A DNA stretch of 64,000 nucleotides, taken from assembly GCF_900129885.1 (NCBI RefSeq), contig NZ_FQXE01000002.1, forward strand, positions 310,001 to 374,000. Direction: 5' to 3'. The position numbers were made by a program, and so were the translations under genes. Positions within the stretch are counted from its first letter, which is position 1. The number at the start of each line of letters is the position of its first letter. The DNA comes from Pollutimonas bauzanensis (lineage in GTDB: Bacteria; Pseudomonadota; Gammaproteobacteria; Burkholderiales; Burkholderiaceae_B). The notes beneath the pieces were generated by a model. The model saw nothing but the letters and a program-made list of their open reading frames with translations. It did no database searches and was not told the DNA's origin. Positions 35,521 through 43,643 of the stretch are shown here, piece after piece.

Positions 35521-36318
35521 GTGGCCAATACAGCGAATTCGATACCGTCAAGAGTATCAGATGACGTACGGTTCGAGTACTCCAATGACGATACCGTCCT
35601 GCACGTCATTCTCGACCGTCCTTCCAAACGCAACGCAATTTCCCCTGACATGGCCCGAATCATCAAGGCGACATTGGAAAGCCGCCTCGATGACAGAGTG
35701 CATGTCGTGCTGATACGATCGGCTGCCAGGAATGTATTCTGCGCGGGCTTCGACATCGCTTGCATGGGCGGCGCGGCTGGCGATCCCGCCGCCGCCCTCT
35801 ACGATCTTTATGTCTATCTAGAACGACTGCGCCAAGTGACCGTGGCGTTCGGCGATGGATTGCTGATTGGCGGCGGGGTGGAGCTTTTTCTATGCTGCGA
35901 CTTAAGGCTGGCATCGCCGCATGCCACATTCAGGATGCCTCCCGCCAAGCTTTCGCTCGTCTATGAACAGGAAGGTATCGCTCGCTTCATTCGTCGCATC
36001 GGACTGACTGCAACGATGGAAATGTTCATTACCGGACGCACCATCACCGCTACGGAAGCGCTGCATTGCGGACTGGCAACACGTATCCTTGCCGAAGATG
36101 CCGTCCAGGCTTACTGCACAGATATCTTGCAGGGCGCTCCGCTGGCACAGCAAGCCATGAAAGAAATCATTATCTCGACCTCCCATATACAAAGCCAGGA
36201 AGGCGAGCAACAAAGACATTTTGAAGATCTCAAGCGGAAGGTTGCTCAAAGTCTGGATCACAAAGAGGCGCTTGCCGCATTCCGGGAAAAACGGCCGCCG
36301 CGATTCAGGGGCCAGTAG
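35521..36318 (+). CDS. Enoyl-CoA hydratase/isomerase-family protein with one catalytic Glu
   Basis: A 265-residue crotonase-fold protein. The oxyanion-hole motifs are NVFCAGFDIACMG and GDGLLIGGGVELFLCCDLRLAS. The first catalytic Glu (GGGVE) is present, but the position of the second (normally PE in the next strand) reads MPPAKLSLVYEQEG, with no Glu there. It may hydrate or isomerise an enoyl-CoA with changed chemistry, or act as hydrolase/lyase. It has a GTG start 2 bases after the ligase stop. It would follow the dehydratase, acting on a crotonyl-CoA-like product. Confidence 0.87.
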   Translation: MANTANSIPSRVSDDVRFEYSNDDTVLHVILDRPSKRNAISPDMARIIKATLESRLDDRVHVVLIRSAARNVFCAGFDIACMGGAAGDPAAALYDLYVYLERLRQVTVAFGDGLLIGGGVELFLCCDLRLASPHATFRMPPAKLSLVYEQEGIARFIRRIGLTATMEMFITGRTITATEALHCGLATRILAEDAVQAYCTDILQGAPLAQQAMKEIIISTSHIQSQEGEQQRHFEDLKRKVAQSLDHKEALAAFREKRPPRFRGQ

Positions 36319-36333
36319 AAAGAAGGTTTAAAG

Positions 36334-37236
36334 ATGAATATGATAGCGACACCGCCAGAAATGATTTCGCAGGGCCATGGACTGCTTGAAGCTCCGGTCT
36401 TCGATCAGGACCACGGGCTGCTCTATACGGACGCGGAAATCGGCGGCGTATGGCAGTTTGACGCCTTGCGCACGCCAAAGCTGCTTGTTCCCCACCGCCG
36501 AGGCATCGGCGGCATGGCTATTCATGCATCGGGCGGCGTAATCGTCAGCGGCAGGAATGTCGCATACAAACGCTTTATCGACGAAGCGCCCGACGAGCCC
36601 ACCATCGTGTTGCTGGAGAACGATCCTGCCAACGGGCACCAAGGGTACAACGATCTCGTGACGGATCATTGCGGTCGGCTGTATGTTGGATCCCTGGCAT
36701 TCGTGCCGATGCTGGGGCAATTGGAATCCACGGAGGCCGGCAGCCTGTATCTCATCGATCTGAACGGAGAGATCAAAGAAGTCGCGCAAGGCATACGCCT
36801 CTCTAACGGTCTCGGATTCTCGCCCGATGGCACGCAACTTTATCACTCCGACTCAATCGCACATTCTGTTTATGTCTATGACGTCGCTCCAGACGGCGCC
36901 CTGGCCGGCCGGCGCAACTTCGTCACACCGGCCGAGGGCATGCCGGACGGTCTGGCAGTCGCACAAGACGGCAGTGTCTGGGTCGCGTTGGTGCACGCCG
37001 GACTTGTGGTCGCGTATGACGCCCGCGGCAAGGAAATTTGCCGAATCAGGCTTTCGACCCCCATGGTGACGAGCGTATGTTTCGGCGATGCCGATTACAA
37101 GTCTTTATATATTGTCTCGGGCGCCCAGGGCGCGCCCGAAGCGCTCGGCGGCTGCATTTACCGCATACGTACCAACGTACCGGGCTTGGCCCGGCCTCTC
37201 GCGCGTGTCGCGCTGCAGTCAGTCCCACATAAGTGA
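36334..37236 (+). CDS. SMP-30/gluconolactonase-family lactonase
   Basis: A 300-residue six-bladed beta-propeller. The metal ligands are visible: Glu in GLLEAPVFDQDHG, Asn in GYNDLVTDHCGRLYVGS, Asn in LSNGLGFSPDGTQLYHSD, and Asp in EGMPDGLAVAQDGSVWVAL. Members open gamma- or delta-lactones with a divalent metal. It lies 15 bases after the hydratase gene. No signal peptide is seen, so it acts in the cytosol. Lactone opening would yield the hydroxyacid for the CoA ligase. Confidence 0.9.
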   Translation: MNMIATPPEMISQGHGLLEAPVFDQDHGLLYTDAEIGGVWQFDALRTPKLLVPHRRGIGGMAIHASGGVIVSGRNVAYKRFIDEAPDEPTIVLLENDPANGHQGYNDLVTDHCGRLYVGSLAFVPMLGQLESTEAGSLYLIDLNGEIKEVAQGIRLSNGLGFSPDGTQLYHSDSIAHSVYVYDVAPDGALAGRRNFVTPAEGMPDGLAVAQDGSVWVALVHAGLVVAYDARGKEICRIRLSTPMVTSVCFGDADYKSLYIVSGAQGAPEALGGCIYRIRTNVPGLARPLARVALQSVPHK

Positions 37237-37251
37237 TGCTCCCTACATATT

Positions 37252-38274
37252 ATGGCCACAATCGGATCACATTATTTCAGGAATTGTTTGCGCGGCGCGC
37301 AGTCCAAGGGCGTCGATGTACAAAGGCTGCTGGACTTGGCCGACGTTCCCGCCAGCGTGCTGGATCCATTCGGACGCGGCAGCGCACAACAGATGGCGAG
37401 CCTCGTGCGATGCATCTGGAAGGAACTCGATGACGAATTCATGGGATTCACACAAACACGAATCAAACGCGGCGTATTTGAAATGATGGCGCGCCTCGTG
37501 CTCCATTGCACCTGCATCGAGGAAATGCTAAGACTGGGCGTAAGGTTCTACAACCTGATTACAGATGACATTATCATGGGCGTGGAACACGTGTCTAATG
37601 AAGTCATCTTCAGGGTGGACATGACGCGCAAAGATCTCGATCCAGCACACTACTTTCTCGAATTCTGGCTTGTTATCTGGCATCGGTTCCTGGGCTGGGC
37701 TTCAGGTTCGCCGGTTCCGTTGAACTGGGCGGCATTTGCCTATGAAAGTCCCACGGATTACCTGGAAGAATTCAAATACCTCTTTCCGTGCCGCCATGTT
37801 TTCAACGTCAAACACACTTGCATTTCCTTCCCGATAGAAAGTTTACGCCTGCCAATTATCCGCAATGTATATGAATTAGAAGAGCTTCTTGCTTTTGCTC
37901 CGCTGAATTTCATGACAATGCCGAATCAGGACCAGAGCTACACGCGGAAAATCCGTGCCTTTCTTGTCTCGCAATACGGCGAAGAAATGCAATTTCCCGC
38001 TTTCGGACTCGTGGCGGACCATCTTCACATGACTGAACAAACTTTGCGGCGCCGGCTCAGAGATGAATCGTCATCATATCGAGGAATCAAGGAAAATATC
38101 CGGCGCGATTCTGCCTTGCGCAAACTGTTGCGCGGAAACGCATCCATTGGCGATATCGCCATGTCCCTCGGGTATTCCGAGACGCGAGCATTTACGCGTG
38201 CGTTTCGGCAATGGACCGGAACCAGTCCGGTGCGCTATCGCCACCAGATTTTGCGGGCTTCGGAAAGCTCCTGA
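37252..38274 (+). CDS. AraC-family transcriptional regulator (OruR/ArgR-like, AraC-arabinose-binding-like N-terminus)
   Basis: A 340-residue regulator. The N-terminal 200 residues are the Arabinose_bd-type ligand domain (SKGVDVQRLLDLADVPASVLD, FLEFWLVIWHRFLGW). The C-terminal AraC domain ends LRGNASIGDIAMSLGYSETRAFTRAFRQWTGTSPVRYR. It sits on the same strand between the two lactonase genes, 15 bases after the first, and is the only regulator inside the operon. It probably activates the operon on sensing the substrate or an intermediate. Confidence 0.9.
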   Translation: MATIGSHYFRNCLRGAQSKGVDVQRLLDLADVPASVLDPFGRGSAQQMASLVRCIWKELDDEFMGFTQTRIKRGVFEMMARLVLHCTCIEEMLRLGVRFYNLITDDIIMGVEHVSNEVIFRVDMTRKDLDPAHYFLEFWLVIWHRFLGWASGSPVPLNWAAFAYESPTDYLEEFKYLFPCRHVFNVKHTCISFPIESLRLPIIRNVYELEELLAFAPLNFMTMPNQDQSYTRKIRAFLVSQYGEEMQFPAFGLVADHLHMTEQTLRRRLRDESSSYRGIKENIRRDSALRKLLRGNASIGDIAMSLGYSETRAFTRAFRQWTGTSPVRYRHQILRASESS

Positions 38275-38341
38275 CCATGCGCGATGCCGCCGGGCCGTAG
38301 AGCTTTCTTAATACAATGTTTATCCAAGGAATAATGTACCA

Positions 38342-39100
38342 ATGAAGATTCATGCACTATCCGGTGGCACGTTGCGGATGAAGAAAAGCGTATATTTTCC
38401 CGGCGTGGCGCCAGATGCCATGATAGAACTTCCCGTGTCATGCTTCCTGATCCAGCATCCGCAAGGAAATGTTCTGTTTGATACCGGATGCCATCCGGAA
38501 CTCGCGTCGGCTCCCTTTAAACGAATTGGCGGCATGGCCAAGACGATGGAGGTCACGTCTCCACCCGGCGTAAACGTTATAGAAGGCTTGCGCAGCCTGG
38601 GGATACGGCCCGAGGACATTGACTTGGTCGTCAATTCGCATTTCCATACCGACCACTGTGGTTGCAATATTTTTTTTACCTCGGCGACAATCGTGTGCCA
38701 CCGCTGTGAGCTTGCCGCAGCACGCAGCCAGAATGCGGAGCGGCAAGGCTATTTCCCGGTAGACTGGGATAGCGATGCACAATTCCAGGAGATAGACAGC
38801 GAATATGATGTCTTTGGAGATGGCCGTATCGTCCTGGTTCCTTTGCCTGGCCATACCCCGGGAAGCCTCGGCGCATTGGTAACTCTGGACCAAAGCGGAG
38901 CGATTCTAATGGCATCCGATGCGGCTAGCCTACGAAGCAATCTTGATAATCGAACCGTACCGCGGAATACATGGGATGGCGATGGATTCTTGAAATCACT
39001 CGATGAAATACAGCGCATCCAGCGTAGCGGCGCGACTATCTTTTTCGGACACGATGCACAACAGTGGGCCGTGTTAGAACGGCAACGTACATTTACGTAA
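38342..39100 (+). CDS. Metallo-beta-lactamase-fold lactonase (AttM/AiiA-like)
   Basis: A 252-residue MBL-fold hydrolase. The zinc ligands are complete: NSHFHTDHCG (HxHxDH), PGHTPGSLG, MASDAAS and FFGHDAQ. The start MKIHALSGGTLRMKKSVYFPG and the N-terminal FLIQHPQGNVLFDTGCHPEL resemble the AttM/BlcC group, which hydrolyses gamma-butyrolactone or acyl-homoserine lactones. In this operon a gamma-lactone role feeding 4-hydroxyacid to the CoA ligase fits well. Quorum quenching is possible but less supported. A terminator follows. Confidence 0.88.
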   Translation: MKIHALSGGTLRMKKSVYFPGVAPDAMIELPVSCFLIQHPQGNVLFDTGCHPELASAPFKRIGGMAKTMEVTSPPGVNVIEGLRSLGIRPEDIDLVVNSHFHTDHCGCNIFFTSATIVCHRCELAAARSQNAERQGYFPVDWDSDAQFQEIDSEYDVFGDGRIVLVPLPGHTPGSLGALVTLDQSGAILMASDAASLRSNLDNRTVPRNTWDGDGFLKSLDEIQRIQRSGATIFFGHDAQQWAVLERQRTFT

Positions 39101-39117
39101 TATTGCGCAATTCGGAG

Positions 39118-39164
39118 ACAGCTCGCTGAAACCGCTCGGTTGATCGCGGCATGAGCTGTTTTTG
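39118..39164 (+). terminator. Candidate Rho-independent terminator of the AbfD operon
   Basis: A 7-base stem, ACAGCTC and GAGCTGT, closes a structured 28-base loop and is followed by five Ts. It lies 18 bases after the lactonase stop. Confidence 0.55.
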
Positions 39165-39231
39165 ACGCAGCCCGGCCTGGCCGAGGCATTTGCGGCTATG
39201 CTGTAGCCTTGTCGAATTAATGGAGAAGCGA

Positions 39232-39414
39232 ATGATCAACTATGCAAGCAAGGCAGTTGCCGCAGTGGCAATGGGAATGCTGGTTCTGGCCCTGGCCGGA
39301 TGCCAGAAAGAAGGCCCGGCCGAAAAAGCCGGCAAGGAAGTAGACAAGACCATGAGCAGCGCCGGGGATCAGATTCAGGCGGCGGGGAACAAGATTCAGA
39401 ATGCAGTGAAATAA
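39232..39414 (+). CDS. Small lipoprotein, entericidin/osmotic-stress like
   Basis: A 60-residue lipoprotein. The signal peptide ends in the lipobox LAGC; the mature part QKEGPAEKAGKEVDKTMSS and AAGNKIQNAVK is a short amphipathic helix as in entericidin-like or osmotically induced lipoproteins. The start ATG of MINYAS follows GGAGAAGCGA. It should be anchored in a membrane by its acylated Cys. The role is unknown beyond the envelope. Confidence 0.8.
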   Translation: MINYASKAVAAVAMGMLVLALAGCQKEGPAEKAGKEVDKTMSSAGDQIQAAGNKIQNAVK

Positions 39415-39433
39415 GACTGCATGCGCTTAACAA

Positions 39434-39949
39434 TTGCATGGCCGGGAGATTGCCCGACGTACGGGCTTGTCTCCTGGCACGGTTACCCGTGAGTTGGCCA
39501 GGCTCGCCGATGTCGGATTGTTACTACGTGAAAAGCGCGGCAATCAGCAACTCTATCGCGCCGATACGGCCTGTCCCATCTTCACCGAGTTGGCCAGCAT
39601 ATTGCGCAAGACATCCGGCATTGCCGATGTATTGGCGGCTGCGCTTGCACCGCTGGCCTCGCAACTGCGCATTGGCTTTATTTTTGGCTCTGTCGCGCAA
39701 GGCCGCGAAAGCACGGGCAGTGATATCGACCTGATGCTCATAGGCGACATGAACTTCAACGACGCCGTCCACCTGACTTGGCCCTTGCAAACCCAACTAG
39801 GCCGAGAGATCAACCCGAAAGTATTCAGCGCCAGTGAATTCAAGGCGCGCGCCACTGAACCCTTTTTGCGTGACGTCCTAAACAAACCCAAGATATTCCT
39901 TACAGGGGATGAGCATGAGCTTGCAGAACTTGCTGGGTATCAGCCTTGA
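39434..39949 (+). pseudogene. MNT-type nucleotidyltransferase antitoxin, probably 5'-truncated
   Basis: The 171-residue frame has a partial winged helix (ARRTGLSPGTVTRELARLADVGLLLREKRGNQQLY) and a minimal nucleotidyltransferase domain with GSVAQGRESTGSDIDLMLIG, the GS...D.D motif. Family members I recall begin about 25 residues earlier; here a stop codon lies 6 bases before the frame and only TTG is available as start. It overlaps the HEPN gene downstream, the usual layout of MNT/HEPN toxin-antitoxin pairs, in which MNT modifies or blocks the HEPN RNase. Confidence 0.6.
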
Positions 39950-40354
39950 AGTCATAGCGCCCAACCTGACGCAGGCAAGCCAGCTATTGGCCGCCGCGGA
40001 CCGCAATATCGCCGAGCCCAATTGGCAGGACTGAGCGCGGAAAACCGCTACGATGCCGCCTACAAAGCCATCATGCAGTTATCCATGTTAGCGTTACATG
40101 CCAATGGCTATCGCACGCTGACCAGCAAGCCAGGGCGCCATCAAACCGCAATCCAGACGCTGGCACAAACGGTGCAGTGGCCCGCCGAGAAGATATGGCC
40201 GCTCGATGCCTTGCGCAAACAACGCAACCTGGCAGACTATTCAGGCGACGTTGTGCCGGACTCGGCTGTCAATGCCTGCCTGGAGAACGCCATTGCATTA
40301 CGCGCGCATGTGCATGCCTGGCTGCAGGTCAACAAGCCGGCGCTTTTACCCTAG
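39915..40354 (+). pseudogene. HEPN-domain protein, frameshifted
   Basis: An ATG at 39915 opens a frame (MSLQNLLGISLEVIAPN, then ADRNIAEPN) that stops at 40034. The expected continuation SAENRYDAAYKAIMQLSMLALHANGY and RKQRNLADYSGDVVP runs in a different frame to 40354. The junction near 40020 lacks a slippery heptamer, so this looks like an indel. The 35-base overlap with the MNT frame supports a former toxin-antitoxin pair. Confidence 0.7.
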
Positions 40355-40376
40355 CGCTTGCCACTTCAGCTTGCCT

Positions 40377-40712
40377 CTAGTCCCGCATCCGGTACGGGCC
40401 ATGACGCCGCGGCGCTTTTCGCCGCCCCTGCCACACCAGCATGCCATAGACTATGCCCGCCGCCAGGCTGGCATGGCCGCTGAACGCGACCAGACCCAGG
40501 CTCCAGCCTCGCAGCGCCACGGCAAGGACGAGCGCCAGCGCCAGGGCGGCCCAGCCGGCGGCGCGGTTCCAGCCGCCGGCTGCGGCGCCAAGCCGCCGGC
40601 CGAACACCGCCTCCTGGTGCCGTTCCATGGCCAGGGCCAGCAGCGCGAAGGCCACGATAGACAGCCCCAATACCGCCGCGTGAGACCACAGATCGGCCGG
40701 GGCGGGCATCAT
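40377..40712 (-). CDS. DUF3325 membrane protein (iron-uptake accessory)
   Basis: A 111-residue protein with three predicted helices (LWSHAAVLGLSIVAFALLALAMERHQEAVFG, then AGWAALALALVLAVALRGWSLGLVAFSGHASLAAGIVYG). It overlaps the PepSY gene start-stop (40709-40712). DUF3325 genes typically follow PepSY and DUF3649 genes near TonB-dependent siderophore receptors. The exact job is unknown. Confidence 0.8.
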   Translation of the reverse strand: MMPAPADLWSHAAVLGLSIVAFALLALAMERHQEAVFGRRLGAAAGGWNRAAGWAALALALVLAVALRGWSLGLVAFSGHASLAAGIVYGMLVWQGRRKAPRRHGPYRMRD

Positions 40713-42385
40713 GCCGCGTCTCCGGCGCCGGCCCCACCCTGGGCATGCGCGCGCGGCCGCGGCGGGGATTCCCGCCTGCCGGCGGGACGGCGCCGCGCCG
40801 CATGCGGCTCATGGCGCGCCGCATGCGGCTCATGGCGCGCCGTCCGTATGGCCAGCCAGGCATGCAATGCGGCAAAGCCGATCAAGGCCAGGTCGAAACC
40901 GGCGAACACCCGGTCGCCGGCCAGTATGCTGGCGGGCAGATGGCGATCGGTCGTGATCGCGTTCAGGACTGGCGTCAGCGCCAGTAAGATGGCGGCGAGC
41001 GACAGCACCTCCACCCATGCTTTGCGGGCGGGCCGCGCGCAGGCATAAAACAGCATGGCCGCCCAGACGATGAAAAAGAGATTGATCTCCCAGGCCGAGC
41101 GATCGGGAAGCTGGACCGGCAGCAGCCGATTGCCCCATAAAAGGGCGGTCATGGCGACCGACAGCCCGCCAATCGAGGCGATATTCAGCCGTTCGACCAG
41201 CCGGAACCCGAAATGCGGCCGGGACGGATCAGCCAGCTTCTGGCGGCGCTTGACTGTCCACAATACCAGCCCGGTTCCCACCATGGCCGTGCCCGCGAGG
41301 CTGAGCAGGAAATACAGCACCCGGGTGAAGTCATCGGCATAGCGGCCCAGGTGCAGCGCATAGAGGACGCCCCGGGTTTCGGCGGCCGCCCCCACATGGT
41401 CCTTGACCTGCAGCAGCTTGCCGCTGGCTCCTTCGAACATCATGTATTGAGGGCTGGTGGAAACGCGGCCGGCTTCTCCGCGCATGACAATCACGCGGGC
41501 GGCGGCATCCCCCGCGTGATTGACCGCGAGCCCGCCCACGTTGCCCGCCCCCCAGCGCGCCTGGGCCTGGCGCACCATGTCCGCCACCGGAGCCAGCGGG
41601 GCCCGCGTGCCGCTGGCCTTCCCGACCGGCACGAATGCCGTCGTCTCCGCGGCCAGGGCGGCGCGCGGGCTGGCCGAGGGAAACGCGGCTTGCAGGCCCC
41701 ACGGCATATACATCAGCATCAATGTGACCAGGCCGCTGTAGGTGATCATCAAGTGGAATGGCAGGCCCAGCACGGACAGCGCGTTGTGCGCATCCAGCCA
41801 GGATCGCTGGCCCTTGCCCCAGCGGAATGTGAAGAAATCGACGAAGATCTTCTTGTGCGTGATGATGCCGCTGATAATGGCGACCAGCATGAACATGGCG
41901 CAGAGGCCGGCGATCCACCGGCCCGCCAGGACCGAGACGTAGTGGAACTGGAAATGGAAACGATAGAAGAAATCCCCTCCCGCCGTATCGCGCAGGGTCA
42001 GCTTCCCGCCCGTCTGCGGATCGAGGTTGGCGCTTGCGAAGGCGCGCCCGCCTTTTCCAGTGTTCCGCCAGAAAACGCTGGAGACGTTTTTCCGGTCGTC
42101 GGGAAGGTCTATGCCCCACTGCGGGCTGTCGGGCGCCAGCCGGGTCATTGCGTCGACGATGCGCTGGCTGACGACGGCGGCGTCGGGCGCCTGCGTCTGC
42201 CGAGCCAGTTCCGGGCGCATCCACTGCGAAATTTCGTCGCGGAAATAGCTTACCGTTCCAGTCAGAAACATGGCGTACAGCAGCCAGCCCGCAAGCAGGC
42301 CGGCCCAGATATGCAGCCTGGACATGCTTTGCCGCAGACCGGCGGGAGGCGCCTTTCGCGCCGCCGCGGCGCTGGCGCTTACCAC
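40709..42385 (-). CDS. PepSY-associated TM domain protein (siderophore/iron reductase type)
   Basis: A 558-residue inner membrane protein. It starts LHIWAGLLAGWLLYAMFLTGTVSYFRDEISQW, has HFQFHYVSVLAGRWIAGLCAMFM with conserved His residues, PepSY-type periplasmic loops and a four-helix C-terminal block. Such proteins act with ferric-siderophore receptors, probably as reductases. The GTG start overlaps the DUF3649 stop. The C-terminus holds a duplicated heptapeptide from a 21-base tandem repeat. Confidence 0.87.
   Translation of the reverse strand: MVSASAAAARKAPPAGLRQSMSRLHIWAGLLAGWLLYAMFLTGTVSYFRDEISQWMRPELARQTQAPDAAVVSQRIVDAMTRLAPDSPQWGIDLPDDRKNVSSVFWRNTGKGGRAFASANLDPQTGGKLTLRDTAGGDFFYRFHFQFHYVSVLAGRWIAGLCAMFMLVAIISGIITHKKIFVDFFTFRWGKGQRSWLDAHNALSVLGLPFHLMITYSGLVTLMLMYMPWGLQAAFPSASPRAALAAETTAFVPVGKASGTRAPLAPVADMVRQAQARWGAGNVGGLAVNHAGDAAARVIVMRGEAGRVSTSPQYMMFEGASGKLLQVKDHVGAAAETRGVLYALHLGRYADDFTRVLYFLLSLAGTAMVGTGLVLWTVKRRQKLADPSRPHFGFRLVERLNIASIGGLSVAMTALLWGNRLLPVQLPDRSAWEINLFFIVWAAMLFYACARPARKAWVEVLSLAAILLALTPVLNAITTDRHLPASILAGDRVFAGFDLALIGFAALHAWLAIRTARHEPHAARHEPHAARRRPAGRRESPPRPRAHAQGGAGAGDAA
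40800..40841. repeat. 21-bp tandem repeat (two copies) in the PepSY gene
   Basis: Two perfect head-to-tail copies of a 21-base unit beginning GCATGCGGCTCATGG encode a repeated RHEPHAA peptide near the C-terminus. The in-frame length suggests slippage that could vary among strains. Confidence 0.85.
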
Positions 42386-42654
42386 GCAAGCCCCGATACC
42401 GGCCACGCCGCCAGCGCCAGGGGCAGCGCCGCGATCGCCATGCCGGCCCACGCCCGCGCAGCGCTTCTCGCCGCAAAGACCCAGACGACAGCCAGCGCAT
42501 AGACCAGGAAACTGAGCAGCATGCCGGTCAATACCGCCTGGGATCTGTCGATCGGCAGGGCGAGCGCCGCCACGCTGCTCAAGGCTGCCAAGGCATAGCC
42601 GCCCAATACCGCGGCGACAAGCCGGGAGGCCAGAGGCCCCCAGCGGCGCCCCAT
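42379..42654 (-). CDS. DUF3649 membrane protein
   Basis: A protein of about 91 residues (start at MGRRWGPLASRLV) with three helices including AVLGGYALAALSSVAALALP and MLLSFLVYALAVVWVFAARSAARAW. This is the first gene of the DUF3649-PepSY-DUF3325 set linked to siderophore uptake. An ATG at 42732 would add 26 residues but lies close to the Fur box; no good Shine-Dalgarno marks either start. Confidence 0.75.
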   Translation of the reverse strand: MGRRWGPLASRLVAAVLGGYALAALSSVAALALPIDRSQAVLTGMLLSFLVYALAVVWVFAARSAARAWAGMAIAALPLALAAWPVSGLAW

Positions 42655-42770
42655 TGCGATCACCGCCGATATGCGCGCGCGGCCGCTTTCTAAGCGCCGT
42701 CGACTTGCGGTTGGGAAGTATGAGAAAGGCATGGCGCAGGAAGGGACCCAGTCCGAAACCATGCATTATT

Positions 42771-42789
42771 GCAAACAATTCTCATTACT
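42771..42789. promoter_or_regulatory. Candidate Fur box upstream of DUF3649-PepSY operon
   Basis: On the minus strand AGTAATGAGAATTGTTTGC matches the Fur consensus at 12 of 19 positions, with TAATGA and AAT intact. It fits iron repression of the PepSY operon. Confidence 0.5.
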
Positions 42790-43465
42790 ACAACTTTAGC
42801 GTTCCATCCTGGATGGCCCGCGCCAAGGCCTCGACGGCGATGGCCAGCTGTTCGTCGACGAGATGCAGGTAATCGGTCCAGTCGGTGATTTTCGTGAGCG
42901 CGGCGGCGCCGTCGGAGATGCCTCTGAGCCCGATGAGCGGCACGCCGAAGCGCCCGCAGGCGCGCATTATGGCGTAAGTCTCCATATCGACCATGTCGGC
43001 ATCGATGCCGCGGTAGGCCTCGCCCGAAATGACCGCGCCGCCGGTCGACAGCGAGGCCTCTTCGATCCCGGGGATCCTGTATGGCAGCGGCATGACCGCG
43101 GGCTGATCCAGGAACGGCGTGACTCCCTTCGGGACGCCCAGGACAGTCGCATCCATATCCCGGTACGACACTTGCGCGACCTGGTATACCCGCCCATGCT
43201 CGAGCGTGCACGAGCCCGCCGAACCCAGGCAGACAACCAGGTCGGGCAGCTCAGCCGCGTGGGCGAGGCCCGCCAGCGCCGATGACATGCCTATGGAGGC
43301 CTCCACCGGCCCGACGCCAGTCAGCAGGGGAATAAACAGTTTTTCCAGGCAGCGCCCGTATTCGGCGCTTGCGGCCATCGCGAAAATGACGCGCTTGCCG
43401 GCCAGCAGGGTCGACTGGGCATTTTTCGAAGCGGGAAGCGTCACTGTCTTGGTAGTCACTGGCAT
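42788..43465 (-). CDS. 5'-methylthioadenosine/S-adenosylhomocysteine nucleosidase-like protein
   Basis: A 225-residue nucleoside phosphorylase-fold protein. The motif VVCLGSAGSCTLEHGRVY corresponds to the GxAGG region, and DADMVDMETYAIMRACGRFGVPLIGLRGISDGA holds the Met-Glu substrate residues and the catalytic Asp of MtnN-type enzymes. It cleaves the glycosidic bond of methylthioadenosine or S-adenosylhomocysteine for purine and methionine salvage. The N-terminus VIFAMAASAEYG matches the usual start. No strong ribosome-binding site is seen. Confidence 0.85.
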   Translation of the reverse strand: MPVTTKTVTLPASKNAQSTLLAGKRVIFAMAASAEYGRCLEKLFIPLLTGVGPVEASIGMSSALAGLAHAAELPDLVVCLGSAGSCTLEHGRVYQVAQVSYRDMDATVLGVPKGVTPFLDQPAVMPLPYRIPGIEEASLSTGGAVISGEAYRGIDADMVDMETYAIMRACGRFGVPLIGLRGISDGAAALTKITDWTDYLHLVDEQLAIAVEALARAIQDGTLKL

Positions 43466-43643
43466 TCGTAAGGCAAGGAGGCGGATGCCGCGGATTATAG
43501 ACGCGCCTCGGCTTATTCCGCGTCGTACGGATGCCGCCAGCGCCTATCGGGATTTGCGATCGGCCATAAAAGGGCGGCCCCTTCGCGGCACAGCATTTGC
43601 TGGACTCGGACTGGCTCATTTCGGCAGCCGACAGGAGAATGCC

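Noticed and set aside
40022-40354. Independent 110-residue HEPN-like gene with TTG start
   Set aside because: The upstream frame 39915-40034 supplies the missing N-terminus of the same family, so a frameshifted single gene explains both pieces better.
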